This document shows positions 45,924-58,682 of a stretch of 64,000 nucleotides of DNA, piece by piece. Position 1 is the stretch's first letter, and each line of letters begins with the position of its first letter. The DNA comes from Ophiostoma sp. CBS 140.51 (taxonomy: Eukaryota; Ascomycota; Sordariomycetes; Ophiostomatales; Ophiostomataceae): positions 62,001 through 126,000 of the forward strand of contig JANSLP010000020.1 of the NCBI GenBank assembly GCA_029298735.1, in the 5' to 3' direction. Position numbers and translations under genes: made by a program. The notes under the pieces were generated by a model, which was not told where the DNA came from, searched no databases, and saw only the letters and a list, made by a program, of their open reading frames with translations.

Positions 45924-47440
45924 ATGGATCTTTTCGACAGAACACCCACGTTGACGTCGGAGAACGAACCAGCAGGTCTGTATTAACCCTCCAAATCCAT
46001 CTCTGCTTCTACATCGACTTTGATGGCCCGAAATGCTAACATGTACTCTTTTCTTTTACAGCCGTCGCCCAGATCTTCCCAAGACAGACCACTTGTGCAT
46101 CATGCCCAGACCAAGCACCAGCCTGCCCCAGCTGCCCAGCAGGACAAAGTTGCCAGGTCACCGCGCCCCTGACATGCACTGAGTGCCCGAGAAGTTACTG
46201 TGCCGCCGACATTTCCACCCCGACGTCGAGCCCGAAATCGAGTTCCTCGCCCAGCACCGGTGCAATTGCTGGCGGTGTCATCGGTGGTGTTGCCGTCATT
46301 GCCGTCGTCACCTACCTCGTCTGGCGTTTCTGTATCAAGGCCAAGAGACAGCAGATCTCTAAGGCTGAGGAGGATGGCCAGGTCGATCGCGCCATCGAGG
46401 CCGAGCAATCCTTCAACGCCCGTCGCGACCAGCGCGCCTCGACGCACACCGTGCACTCGATTGCCTCGACTGTCCTGACACGTGCATCAAACATTATCCA
46501 GATCGCCTACATTCCCGGTGTCATGAACCGCGCCTCGCCAACTTCACCGACCGTTCTCGTGCCTCCTGTCCCGCCCATCCCAATTGCCATTTCGAACTCA
46601 TCTCAGGCCAGCACGCCCGCCGGTACGGAGGAGCAGCACTTTTTCGTGCCTGGCGACCTCCGCGACTCGACGTACTCTGGATACTCCGGCTTCACCGACC
46701 GGACATCGTATGCCCGCACGTCGTACGCTCCTCGCTCCAGTATCGCCTCCACCATCTACGGAAAGAACGCCGTTATTGTGCCGCCACCCCAGACCGGTAT
46801 GAGAATCAAGCCTACCATGGTCAACCTGAAGTCGCCCAGCAACCTTGGCCCCAACGGCTTCGTCGCCCCTCCCGTCCCTAGCGTCGACTACGAGAAGTAC
46901 AACGGCAACGCTGCCAACAGCACCAACCTCCGGCCTGTCAGCGCCGCCAACAGCACGTTCAGTGTCGGCTCTACCTTCCTTAACAACGCCAGTGCGGCCA
47001 CTGCCATGCCTGTGCGCCCCGTTGTCGTCCGTGTTGGAAATGGTCCTAAGAAGCCATCGAGCACCGGCAGCGGCGGCGCCACCGGCAGTGCGACTGTCAA
47101 CAACTCTGAAACCGAGATCCTCCCCACCCACCAAGAAGCCCGGGAAAGCGTGTCCCTCATCTCCCCAGTACGGGAACGCTTCTCGACTTCCACGACACCC
47201 TCGACCAAGACCGGCCGCGAATCAAAAGCCGTGACTATCATCGAGGACTCACCAACACCCGACCAGGGCCCCTTCTCTGACCCCCCCGCATCACCAACTG
47301 GCTCCAGCCGCACTGGCCAGAGCCTGAGCGCTGTCATTGAGGAGGCCACAAGGCGTGCCTCCCAAAGGGTCGTCGCCGGCACATCTGCCGAGCGTGAGCG
47401 GAGTCCCTTTGGTGATGAGAACGCAACACATGATATCTAA
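45924..47440 (+). CDS. opy2: Opy2-type plasma-membrane anchor protein
   Basis: Opy2 is a single-pass membrane protein that anchors the Ste50 adaptor for the HOG and related MAP-kinase pathways. I read two exons: 45924-45975 and 46062-47440. The 86-bp intron splits an Ala codon and the product is 476 residues. The diagnostic feature is a Cys/Pro module at about residues 29-64 (CASCPDQAPACPSCPAG, then TCTECPRSYC) with nine cysteines. One membrane segment follows at about 84-107 (GAIAGGVIGGVAVIAVVTYL). There is no classical signal peptide, as in other fungal Opy2 proteins. The long cytoplasmic tail is Ser/Thr/Pro-rich, basic near the membrane, with several SP/TP sites. It ends in ERERSPFGDENATHDI, where an acidic, conserved-looking motif could bind the adaptor. 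A long pyrimidine-rich leader lies upstream. Confidence 0.85.
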
Positions 47441-49110
47441 GACCTTTACTGGTCAATGGTGTCAACGTTTAAGTCGGGCCCGATTTCTATGTACAAAAAA
47501 ATATAAAGAAATCGGGAGGGGAAAGAGAGATATACCCGGGGTGAGGTAGAATATATGTGCTCGAGTTTTATTGTTTTTGTTGCGTTTTTAACTGGGATCT
47601 ACGGATATATGGTATTGCTATTTTTTATATGGGATGGCCAACTTCTTTTTTGAATTTTCCTTTTGTTCTATATCTTTATCTCTTACTTTTCTTCTCTAAC
47701 CCCCCTTTTCCCCCAATGGGCCAGTGGCACGATATTGGGTTCCCCCTTTTTTTTGACTCCCTCTCTTTACTTTCTTCTCCAACACCTTTCACCCTACCGG
47801 TAAAGATATATATATCACATATATCGATGAATGAGAGGTCCTGTACTGCAGACCTGCTTACGTCGACATTTTAGAGCGTGGATATGAGCTTTTTTGTGGA
47901 AATCGAAATAAAACACTATTTCTACAACCACTTGTCTTGTAAACGAATATTATCTTGTGAGCATCTTTCGTCTGTCCACTCGGCTCTGTAGCACGTAGCA
48001 ATCGGCAGTCCCCACCAATCGTAGGATTATCAAACGACAACCACACCGACGTGCTCAGCCTCGCATCCTTTCATGCAAAAGGCCATCGGTCAGGAAAGAA
48101 AGGTTTGAATATCGAGTTTAAATATACTTTGCTCGGATCAACTGAAGATATGGAAGCCGTTGCTTCGCCACGTTGCTGGCCAACCCCAAACGAGGCTTCC
48201 CACGTGCGCTTGTGTAACGAGTCTATTCGCACTCTGGAGTCGATCTCAAAGCACTGTATCACCCTCATTCCGTTTTGAAAAAACCTGCCCCGTATTTCCT
48301 CACCGACGGGTCGTCCCTTCCCTAACTCCCAGGGCCCGATACGACTGCGAGTCGAGAGGGATATTCCGAGACGGGATCTAAAAAAATGCGTAGAGAAATG
48401 CTATGAGTTGAACGTCTGGAAAAGCTAAACCGATGGAAGCAGCACGAGTCCATGAGCGTGGGGGTTCACGTCCTCAATCCAGAAATATTTTTCCCATTTG
48501 CTACTGTTCACCCCAATCTCATCACAAACTACACTTCACGAAGGAGGTTGCGATATGCTCAGTACATCATCGGAGCTGCCCGACCTCTTGTCATGTCTGA
48601 TCTCAAGAACAGATGAAGCGGTGTGTGCGTGGGGTGAACCAGGACGATCACCAACGGCCACAGTTCCTCGCTGGAAGCTTCGAGCGCAACAGGACGAAAA
48701 CTTTGTTATGGATACAGAAAGCAGTCAAAGCCAAGATTTTTCGTTTTGCGGCTTTCCACGTGTCATGGCTCTTTTCCCTCTTCGTTCGCCGCCATGTTTT
48801 TATTTCTTCGTAACACTTGATTCTTTGCTTCAACGAGCTGTTTGTGTCCCCGTATTGCGCGTCCACCGCGGTGAGGACCCAAGGTGGGAGCGAGCCACAA
48901 AAGCCCAAGAACTGCCAAGGAGAGGGCCACGAGAAAAGAGAGACTCGCTCGGACGTCTTAGCACTGTTCTCGTGTCCTCGAAACTTTTCTGGAAAGAGGG
49001 AAAACACGAAGAGCCGGCGACATACATGCCCAAAGTGGTGCACGAAGTTGGAGACCGTTAGGAAGAGCCCACCAACCCCCATCTTCACTCCCACCTGATA
49101 TGTTTTTGTG

Positions 49111-49138
49111 CGTTACCCCCACGGTGGTGTGGGTAACG
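49111..49138. repeat. 28-bp imperfect palindrome
   Basis: CGTTACCC and its exact reverse complement GGGTAACG flank a 12-bp centre that is itself partly symmetric (CCAC/GTGG). It lies in the gene-free interval. It could be a protein-binding site or a hairpin; no function can be assigned. Confidence 0.4.
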
Positions 49139-52100
49139 GTTTGCAGCATCTTAGGACTTCCACAGGTCTGAGTTTTACTTGGTCTTTTTTGCACATTCTC
49201 ATGCTTTCTCTAAATTGTTTCTCCTCGTCGGCTGGATGACGTCTTTGAAAGAGCCCTGACGCAAACGCGAGACCGAAAGACGGAGTAGCATACGGGGTTC
49301 TTTACAAGCATCCCGGCAGAGTGCCTCGACGAGTATGCATAATATATTTAAAGTGCTTGGCTCTCCGGCATACGGGGAGGGCCCGAATAAAGGGACAAGG
49401 GCATTAAAAGGTCGAAAGGTGGTGAAAAAAGCGTACGCATTCGTCCGTCGCTGCTTGATGCTGTGCTGGCCGGTCGGCATCTGCATCTCTTTGCCTCTCC
49501 CACCATCCCTTCGTGACCTGCTGCAGGTAGCCGCCCTTCTATCTTCTTCCGTGGGGTTTTCTGTTGTGTTGGTCGAAGTTACTTCTTTCCATTCGTACCC
49601 ACTATCTCCTCCTCTCTGTTTCCTAGCTACTTGTTGTCTTCCCATCCTGTATCATCCCCAATAAACAATGATGGTCACACAAGAAGGAGGCTCGCAGCCG
49701 TTATTTCTACCGTGGCCTGTTTTCGTTTTCTTTTCTCTGTCGGTAGCCGGCTGACAAAAGGCCGATTATCCTCCGGTCTGTCGTAAAGAGAGTAAACAGA
49801 CGATTGGTCTCCTCGTTTCCTAGTGGGAAGGGGGGAATGTACGACGTATTTCTGACGCTGGATTATTGTAAACGCATTTCGTGAACATCTTCCTCATGAA
49901 AAAGCGACAATCGGGCCAAGAAAGTATGCAACATTGACAATAATTGAACAGAAAATAAACAAATCTCACCAAAATTGGCCGTCAAGATCCTCTTCGAAAT
50001 TCCTCATTTCAAGCTCATTGCCGTCCAGCCAATAGGATGCTGCAAAAGGGTTCCGGCAGCTCCAATGTCAACAATCATGTCAGCAAAGGAGCCCCAACCT
50101 CACCAACCAACGAGAAAGTCCGAAAGGAAGGAAATAAAAAGAAAAGAAATTCGACCAAAAGGAACGGGGCATGGCTGCTGCTTCATTCACAAATCACAAG
50201 TGAAATTCATTGACCAGCCTTTGGATGTGGCTGGCCTTGGCCGAGGCAAGGTGTGTTGCTCTCTCATTGACCCTGGTGAGCATCACATTCCCTCTCGACA
50301 GAAAAAAGAAAGATAATGGACAGGGACAGCACACAATCTGCGCTCGGGTGCGGAGACCTCCACATGGAGAAGGAGCTACTATGGTATGGTGAGTGACAGC
50401 GACTGCAGTGACTGCCGGTGTGCCTGCCGCCAAATCTTGTGGAAAACACGGCCAATACAGGAAGGAGGCTACCGGGCCGTGATAGGGATAAAGTTGAAAA
50501 GGGGAAAAGAGGAAAGAGAACGACGGGCAGGGAAGGCCGAAAGGGGCAATTATTCTAAGTTTTTTTTGTTTTCAAGCAAGGGGACGAAAACTTATTTCAG
50601 TTCACCTTTTCTCACATTCTTCTCGTTCCTTCCTTCCCTTTCCGTCGACGGGAAGCACATGCACGACGACTGTATGATTTGGAAGAATGGAAGGGTCACA
50701 GCTGGTGGTTGGGGATGGGGATGGGGATGTATTTTGCAGAGTAGTGATGCAAGTGTGTGATCCCTTTCCCATCCATGAGCCATCCTACTCCGTTCGAGCG
50801 AACACAACCAGTCGGAGACTTTCCGTTTTGAAATTCTTGGTGCGAGCTTGCGAGGGTTGTTGGAGGAAAAGGGTAAACGAGAGAAGAGTGCAACAGAGAA
50901 GAAGAGGAGAAAGGGCTGACGACAGCAATGCATTCCAACGTGGTGAGACAGGGACAAAAAAACAAAAGCTTTATCTAACAAGGTACTCCGTATGTTCTGT
51001 CCTGATATGTGGATGGAGGATGTCCGTCCGAATCATCACAAGCCGCCGGCAAAGGTGAGGGCGATGGGGAGGGAGGAGACGGGGAAGACGGGAGGGCAGG
51101 CAGGTGCGAGCCACAAGCGCCGGCGGCAAGCGCTCGGGCGGGAAGGTGACAGGTCTCGTACATTTTTTTTTTTTGACTGATTGACAAGTTCATTTCGTTC
51201 GTCCCTGGCACCTCTGCAGAGTGTATGCGGCTGGGAAGGAAAGTGTAGCCAAGTGCAGTCATGGAGTGCAACCAACCAAACTCCATAGTTTGCAGGCTGT
51301 CTGTTGAGGTTGCCCATTCACTGACCAGCAGTCACAGAGGGGATTTGACTGTGGCTGGTCCCCTATTGAATGGCGTGTTTTCTTCCAAGAGCACAAAATT
51401 GTCAGAATCTTACTTGACGCTTCACATCGTTGAGCCACAGAAGTCACAGTGAAAATCTCTGCTCGTCCTGAAAACAACAGAAATGCGAGTGGCCTGGCAA
51501 AAAAGTCAGAGTGGGACTTGGTATGTTGTGGGAGCGAAGACATTTCGGTTGTTTGGCTTACAGCCTCCTATGCTCTTCCAGCGAAAGGGGAAAATGGAGA
51601 AAATGATGACCTGAACAGGGCGACGGCAAGCGGTCCTGCCCACCATCACTGCGGGCAAGGAAAGTGCCGTTTTTTTCTGCTTTTCTTGGGAAAAATAGCG
51701 GGCCCCCGGTCCCTGTCTTTGTACCGTGTTTGCACTGTAGTATGCACGGGCCCAACGTCTGCTTCGCATGGCAAGGTCGTGCCAGAGAATTGTGTCTGTA
51801 GAAATGAATTTGCTTCCTTTTGGCTCTTCTCTGTGGCTCAAAAGTGTCTTCTGTCGCATTCTTCAATGGCACCACGGAGATTCTCTTTTTCTCGTCCGTC
51901 GTGCCGATGAAAATTTCCTCCAACAGCATGCAAGACGGATGTTGTCTTCATCTTCAGGACAACAGCACCGTGTGCGTTATGAAAGAATAACAATTCATCT
52001 GCTCCTTCACTGGCTAATCGTGTCTTGACGGGCCTTCTTCCAAACAGACACTATGCAAAAAGGCTAACAGGCAAAGCAAAGCGGACAACAAGAAAGGGCT

Positions 52101-55100
52101 CTCAACGGAGGAGGCTTTGCCAATGAGCCGACTGAGCAGCCCCCAAATTGCCGTCTGGGCAAAAAGCAAAGAAGGTAAAAAGGGAAAAGAAGGGCCTCCT
52201 CCGGTTGACGGTTTTAACAATTTCTCAAGTTGTCAATCTCTTTGCTTCTCGGTTTCTTCGTAGCCCGACTGAGTTTGCATGCACTCCACTGTATGAAGTG
52301 TAGTTGCCTTTGAGCTCTCTTCGACGGACTCTCGGCCGATCGTATCGTGCGGCTGTCAGCGAGGGAAGACTTGCCAGTGCCTCTGTGACACAGCTCCCTC
52401 CTTTTTTCTGTCGTATGGCTTTCATGCTTGGCTTGAGCAGGTGATTGTCAAGCACACGTGAGAAATGTGAATCATGAGACAAGAATCAAAGGGCACAAGG
52501 CAGCTGAAGAAAGACAAATAGGGGGCGACATCTTGGAGGCATTGGATGTGTGCTCTCACAAATAGCATTGCTCTCTGGGTGAAGCTCTGTCACAACATTC
52601 TCACTGTGAGAGCCAAAAGTTCAAAAACCCGCCCCACATTGACAAAAAGCCCACAAATCTTTGCAGAGCTTGTGCACAGACCAGTACCCAAAACCCCGCC
52701 TTGTCGGTTTTTAGCGTCAAAGCTTGCCCTTTTGGCATAGCGTCACATGCACCTGTCTCTGTGTGTGCTTCTTTTTTTTCACACGCAACTGCAAGTTCTC
52801 CTGCAAGTTGACTGTGACAGGTCGAGGCCCATCCTAGCGGCCATCAAAGTTGCGTGAGCATCAGTCGTGCAGCTGCTGAGTATCTGTTCCTTCAACAGTC
52901 GGCGTATTTTGGTGTGATGAGAAGGAAGGAAGGAGCTTCGTGATATGCAGTTGGCTTCCTGTCCCAAAGGGAAATCACAGCTGCAGACACCAGTCAGCGC
53001 GCGCTGTTGCTATTGGATTTTCTTTGGACTTTTTGGCCTCTTTTGGTTCGCTCTATTCCTTCGTCTTCTCTTTGCTTTGTTCGCACAACCTATCTCACAA
53101 CACATTTCTCGGCCGCGTTGCTATCAATCGGACGGGACACTCGGTCCTCTGCCGTAGCTTACACCATCTGCCTTTGCCTTGTTCGCATGTCCCACAAAGC
53201 ACACAAATACGGGTCCGTTCGAGCTATCCTGAAAGTATGGAACTTGTGATTTGATGCACCGTTTCGAAATCATACGAATAAATCAGGGCAATGAGATATC
53301 AGGAAAATATTTGGAAAATACAGGCACACACATTTTTGCAGCCGAGTGGAACCCTGAGCCGATCAAGAACGGAGTTGATGGGCAGAAACGGCCTGGGATA
53401 CGGTAGATGACGCTTTGGTGTTCAAATTCCACAACGCACCCAGACATCATCACTATGTATGTGTTCCACAAACCTCTCTTTTTTCGACGGATTGATCCGA
53501 CCGCGCATCGTCGTCCCGCCCGTCCCATGTGGGATGGCCCAACCACGGATCGGTCAAGAAGTAGAAGCGCGCACAGAAGGAGAGAAGCAGAAACCACGGC
53601 AGAGAGAAGAGAAGAAGAAGAATCAAGAAAAGAGAGGATGTGTGAAAATCAATGCAAGTGACACCCCTGAATCCAGTTGCAAGCTGTTTTTGGATGTGCA
53701 GTTGTGTACATGCAGCGATGTGCAGTGGATTTTGCTTTTAGCCACCAACATCTCCAACGTTCCAACGACTCCATCTCCAACATCCCCTTTTTAATCTTTT
53801 AGCGAGGAAAGCATCCGTGGAATCACGACGAACTTGCTGCATTCATCCTGACTCGATGACGATCTCTTCCTCTCCTTTTTTTTATTTTCGTGTTTCTCGT
53901 TCGTGTTCTTGTGTTTCTCCTTTTTTGCCTCCCTTGGCTTTTTCGTGTGGCTTCGTTACTCCGTCGATTCTCCCTTTTCCCTCTTATTCCCTCCGGGTCG
54001 CCTTCCGGTGCAGGGACCGTTGTCGATTTTCTGGGTAGTGGCAGGGGATGAACAACAGGGTCTATCTTTTTTTTCTCTCTCACAAAGTCAACTTGAGGCT
54101 GCCGGTGATGCGGTTGACCTCACCCGGCCGGTGACGAAAATACATACCAGACAAGGCAAGAGGTGTGCAAGTTGTCTCAAAACGTACACCATCTCGCGCA
54201 AAGTTCGTGGTTGTTAAAGCAAGCGTGTGATGTCAGGAGCTTGAGTATGTACGCCACCACCACCAACACCACCACCGGTAAGGCTGTCGCTTGTGGCCTC
54301 GTACCCCTACCCTTCGCGCCTTCCTCACAGGTCACAAACCAACAGCCTGCTCTATCCGCAAGGTCGGCGACCACGAAAGAGGCGCGCAACAGGAAAGAAC
54401 CAAAGCCTTGTCAAAGTCTTGTTGGCTCCAGCACGAGGCCTTTCAAATTGTCGACTTTCGCTCCAAGTCAAGCCAAAACTAGGCTCGCTCGCTCGCATTA
54501 GCTTCGCAGCACTGTCTGGACGGGTTCCGCTGGCGGCTGCGCCATCTCTGCCACGGTACGCCCTCCGGCTGGCTCGTTGTGAGTTTGTTCAAAAAGCCAG
54601 GGTTGCAAGCACAGTAGCAGGTGGGCTGGCTGGCTGGCCGGTGGATTAGAGGCGCTTTTCACGACGACACACCAACGAACCCGAAGGTGACATGCCCCAT
54701 CCTCGGCTGGCCTGGGCCGCTTTTTGCCCTTTTTGCAAGCCCAGCGAGCCCAGTTCGCAGTTTCCGGTCCCACTGCTGCGCAGCGAGAGCAGCTCTTTCC
54801 CTTTTCCTCTGCTGCAGCTGGTGTCGCTCTTGCAAGCTCTCAGGTCGCACTATCAGTAAACGGCGAACTAGGGGAAGGTGCAAACGTGCAGAGCGCCTGT
54901 TGCAGGAAGCAGTAGCTGCTTCGTCTCGCCTATTCCCCCCTCTTTCTAGACAGAGCTACGTGCCTTCCCGGTTGGTAAATGTCGAGATAGCATGCAGGGC
55001 AAAAGCAGGCGAGGCAGTTAAGGGCAGGGCTTGCGGTGTTTTTCGGGTATCCCTGTGGAGGAGCCGTCTTGGCCACCAGTCCAGGAGTAGCCTGGTCTGG

Positions 55101-57172
55101 CCCTTTTTTTTTGCCTGGAGCCTTGGGAGCCCAAGTCCTCCGTAGCCCTGCTTTGCATTTTGCATTCCCAGTGCCCTGTACCGGGCGCCAGCGCCACCAC
55201 ACCAAGTGCCAGCGCCCCATGCTCCTCAGGTCCAGCAAGAAAGTGCCTGGCGCCTTCCCAACGTTCAACAACCGCCCCTGTGCCGGTATCATCTTTCCCC
55301 TCGCATTCCCTTCTCTGGGTTTGTCTGGTTCTTCTCGATTCATCTTGCTTCGTACTTCCTGCGAATGTGCCATGCACCTCAAAATAAGAAACATTTTACG
55401 CTCCTCTGCTCCTGCTTGATGCCTCTTACTCACTGCCTGCAGCACTTGTTCCTTGCGGCGTGCCTCGGAGGGAACAGCATGTCGCATTTGGATCTGCTCT
55501 GATAGCCACCAGCTTACCCGTTGAAAAGTACTTACAACACAACAACGTACCTTTTTGTGTACCTTCCTCATAGATTTGCACTCATTCGCTCTTGCCGTTG
55601 CCTTCTGCGCATCCAAGTGCTCTTTCCTTCACTAGCTTGTTCCATCTGCATCTCGGTGCTTGCTCTCCCACAGCTCCTTCCCGGCTCATTCTCTTCTCAA
55701 ACTCGCTCTTTCTCAGAATTTTCCGTCCCCATCGGCACAAGCAAGAATACATGTCTTTTTACTACGTAGGTCCCTTTATATGTACCTTTTTATAATTATT
55801 TGATTTGATCTTGGATTGGGCCTGCCTCTGCAAGAGGGGGGAGACGAAGTAAGGCAGAAAGCTCAGACCCGCAAGCGGGCATCACCTCCTTCCCTCTCTG
55901 CGTCTCCATCCAACCCCAAAGTTACTGTACTCCATCCCACCTTCTCTCAACTACCAAACATTCAATCCCTTTTTTCTTTTCTGTTTTTTCTTCTCTTTTC
56001 CTCTTCCTGCTCCCGTTGCTCTCCCCCAGTCCTATTTTTCTCTCTTACATTTTTCTTGTCTCGTCTATTCGTTCAACTGTCCAAAAATATCACAACCTTG
56101 CGCAACGACGACCCATTGAGAGCTTCCCTATCGCCCTCCATTATCCACTTTCTCTCTCTAGGGCTCTTTTGTTCTGCACCTCGTCTACTTCAATCCACAT
56201 TTCGTCCAGTCTTTTGCTCTTCTGTCCTCTCTGCCTCTCTCGGACTATCCTCCTCTGCCCTCCAGCTCTTCACCTCGCCCCCGTCCTCCCCAACGAACTG
56301 CTTGGTTACTCGACACTTTGGCCACTCATCCTGCGCCTTTGCCGCTTTGCGCTCGCCTTGTCATTCGACTCCTGAACGAATTACTCTCGCAATCAACCAA
56401 AGAACCAAAGAACCAAGCAGACTCTGGAATCCCATTTCTCTTGGAATCTTTCCGTCGGCGGCTCCGCGAGCATTCCTTATACTACCTACCAGACCGACAA
56501 ACAAGTTGAACAACCTCACAAAGCACATACATCAAAGAACGCCTCATACACAGCCCAGCCTTCTGCCTACTTCGAACAGCTGCTGCAATCGGCCTGCCTT
56601 GTTGGCTAATTCCGCTTGCCGCGTTTACTAGGAACCTCCATCCTGGGAAAAGTCTAGAGCTACTTCGTCCTTGGAGCACTAGTTTCTCCATCGGCGCATC
56701 TCCTCTCGCTTCTTTGCCTGTCTGTCTCTTTCAACCCCTCCGCTAAAAAAGAGTGTACACAACAGGGCAGCTGGGGAAAAAAGCATACTTTTGCGCTCTA
56801 TCTTTACGAATCCTCTTCAAAGTACAGGCCGCAGAAGCAAAACCTAAAATAGGGAAAGGCCACTCGGAAGAACACTATTATTGCGACAAAACCCCATCCT
56901 CTTTCAAAGCCACCAAACCACAAGCCAAGGAACCAAAGGCAAACCAAAGCAGCCCCAGCCCGCAAGCCCCTTGCCTGCCAGTGCCAGCAGCAAACTGTTG
57001 GCCTGCTGTAGCTACACGAACTATCTCTAATCTATTTCTTCCATCTCCGACGGCGGCCTCGACCAATCTGTCCAGTCTAAACACCCCTCTTCTCGCTCCT
57101 CCCCTCCCCACATTCTTTTTGTTTTTGCTCTCTCCCCTTCACTTTCGCGCCTCTCTTCCCCTTCCCTGCCAC

Positions 57173-57216
57173 TTCTGCTCCTCTGCTCCTCTGCTCCTCT
57201 GCTTCTCTGCTCCTCT
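57173..57216. repeat. CTCTGCTC-type tandem repeat in the ras leader
   Basis: Five imperfect copies of a CTCTGCTC-like unit lie about 210-250 bp before the Ras start codon, inside a pyrimidine-rich leader. It is a simple repeat that may lie within the 5' untranslated region. Confidence 0.55.
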
Positions 57217-57426
57217 CTCCTTCTATTCATCCTCCTCATCCTTACCCCCGAACGTTCTCTCGATTTCGACTTTGGATTTCGACTTTGACTCGATCCAACA
57301 CACACCACAACGGCACGGCCTTCGACTCTCTTCTCTCTCCTTCCCCATCCTTCTTAGACGACAACACTCTCGTTTCGGATCCGACCCGGTCGTCGTTCGG
57401 CGACACCTCCCCCCAAATCTTTCACA

Positions 57427-58682
57427 ATGGCGAACAAAATGGTGCTCTATAAGCTGGTGGTGCTGGGAGACGGTGGCGTGGGGAAGACAGCACTGACCAT
57501 CCAATTATGCCTGCAACACTTTGTCGAGACTGTAAGTTCGCGATGCAACGCTTTCCACAAGCTTTCCTAAGCCTGCCTATCTCTGTCCTTTCCTGCTCTC
57601 TCTTCCATTGCCTCTTCCCCATTCGTGGTGCGCATGAGGCCTCGCCCGTTGCCATCTACCTCGCGGGCCAAGTTGCGTCGACACTTCCCACGATGCAATT
57701 TTTGGCAATGCTTTGCGATCCCCTCCAAATCTTCAATTAGCAATCCCCCTTTCGCATCACGCCTTCGTTGATTTTCTCATGCGATCGCCGTCGTTGCTAT
57801 CGTCGCCTATCCCCCAACCTATTCTCTCTCAATTACAAAGGCTGTTGATTGTGTCAACTCGGCGGCTCTGTGCTTCGAGACTGTCTTGCTTCCGAAGCTA
57901 TCTGCCACAAGCACAACCACAAATCAGCTCCTCCCCTCCTATCCTATCCCACCCCTCTTCGTCGCGCGCACTCAAACCACATTATAGCACTTGCGCTGCC
58001 TTTTACCACTCGACTAGAGTGAAGATCTCACTTGTATCACATGGGAATACCAAGCTAACGCTGTGCCTTTTTTGCGCTCTCTTGATAGTACGATCCGACA
58101 ATCGAAGACTCGTACCGGAAGCAGGTCGTCATTGATGGCCAGGCATGCATGCTGGAGGTTCTCGATACAGCAGGCCAAGAAGAATACACCGCTCTGCGGG
58201 ATCAATGGATCCGAGATGGTGAAGGCTTCGTACTCGTCTACAGTATCTCATCGCGCTCCTCGTTCTCGCGCATCAAGCGCTTCCACCACCAGATCCAGCG
58301 TGTCAAGGAGTCAACCGCCTCCTCGCCGCCATATCCCGGCTCACCACTGGCCGCCGCAAACTCCCAGGCCCCCGTACCCGTTATGCTCGTCGGCAACAAG
58401 AGCGATCGCGTGACCGAGCGTGAAGTGTCGACCCAAGAAGGCCATGCCCTTGCCCGCGAGCTGGGCTGCGAATTCGTCGAGGCATCAGCTAAGAACTGCA
58501 TAAACGTCGAAAAGGCCTTTTACGATGTTGTCCGCATCCTGCGCCGGCAGCGCCAGCAGGCTTCTCGCCCAGTGGCCCCCTCGGGCGGCAACCGTCGTCC
58601 AGAGGGCCGCGAAGGCGGTTCCCGACGAACGGACTCAGAGCGCTACCGGAGATCCAAGAGCAACCGCTGCGTCATCTTATGA
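57427..58682 (+). CDS. ras2: Ras-family small GTPase, RasB/ras-2 type
   Basis: This is a membrane-bound GTPase switch controlling growth, polarity and morphogenesis. Two exons, 57427-57531 and 58089-58682, flank a 557-bp intron with GTAAGT/TAG ends. The joined HFVET-YDPTIEDSY proves the splice. The product is 232 residues. All motifs are intact: P-loop GDGGVGKT at 14-21, switch I YDPTIEDSY, switch II DTAGQEEY, NKSD and EASAK. GDGGVGKTALTIQL and QWIRDGEGF mark the RasB/Neurospora ras-2 class rather than the RasA class. A Pro/Ser-rich insert (SSPPYPGSPLAAANSQAP) before the NKSD strand is usual in this class. The basic C-terminal region ends in CVIL, a CAAX box whose final Leu favours geranylgeranylation. 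The start lies after a long CT-rich leader. Confidence 0.95.

Larger units (their letters stand above)
47441..57426. other. 10-kb stretch without a supported protein gene
   Basis: This is the largest empty interval of the window. All longer frames on both strands were read (for example 48498-49061, 51449-51910 and 54621-55145 plus; 54930-55616 minus). None has family signatures, and most begin and end without splice or start context. The sequence is not obviously repeat-derived, is not AT-rich like mutated transposons, and contains no tRNA that I could fold. From about 55600 to the ras ATG it is pyrimidine-rich, probably promoter and 5' leader of that gene. Confidence 0.5.

Noticed and set aside
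48440..48490. GGGGTTCACGTCC, a B-box-like string suggesting a tRNA
   Set aside because: The base after the TTC is wrong for a B box and no cloverleaf with a matching acceptor stem could be drawn.
55816..56631. 271-codon open frame on the plus strand upstream of ras
   Set aside because: Same cause: a CT-rich leader. The composition is Ser/Pro/Leu with no recognisable domain and no conserved start context.
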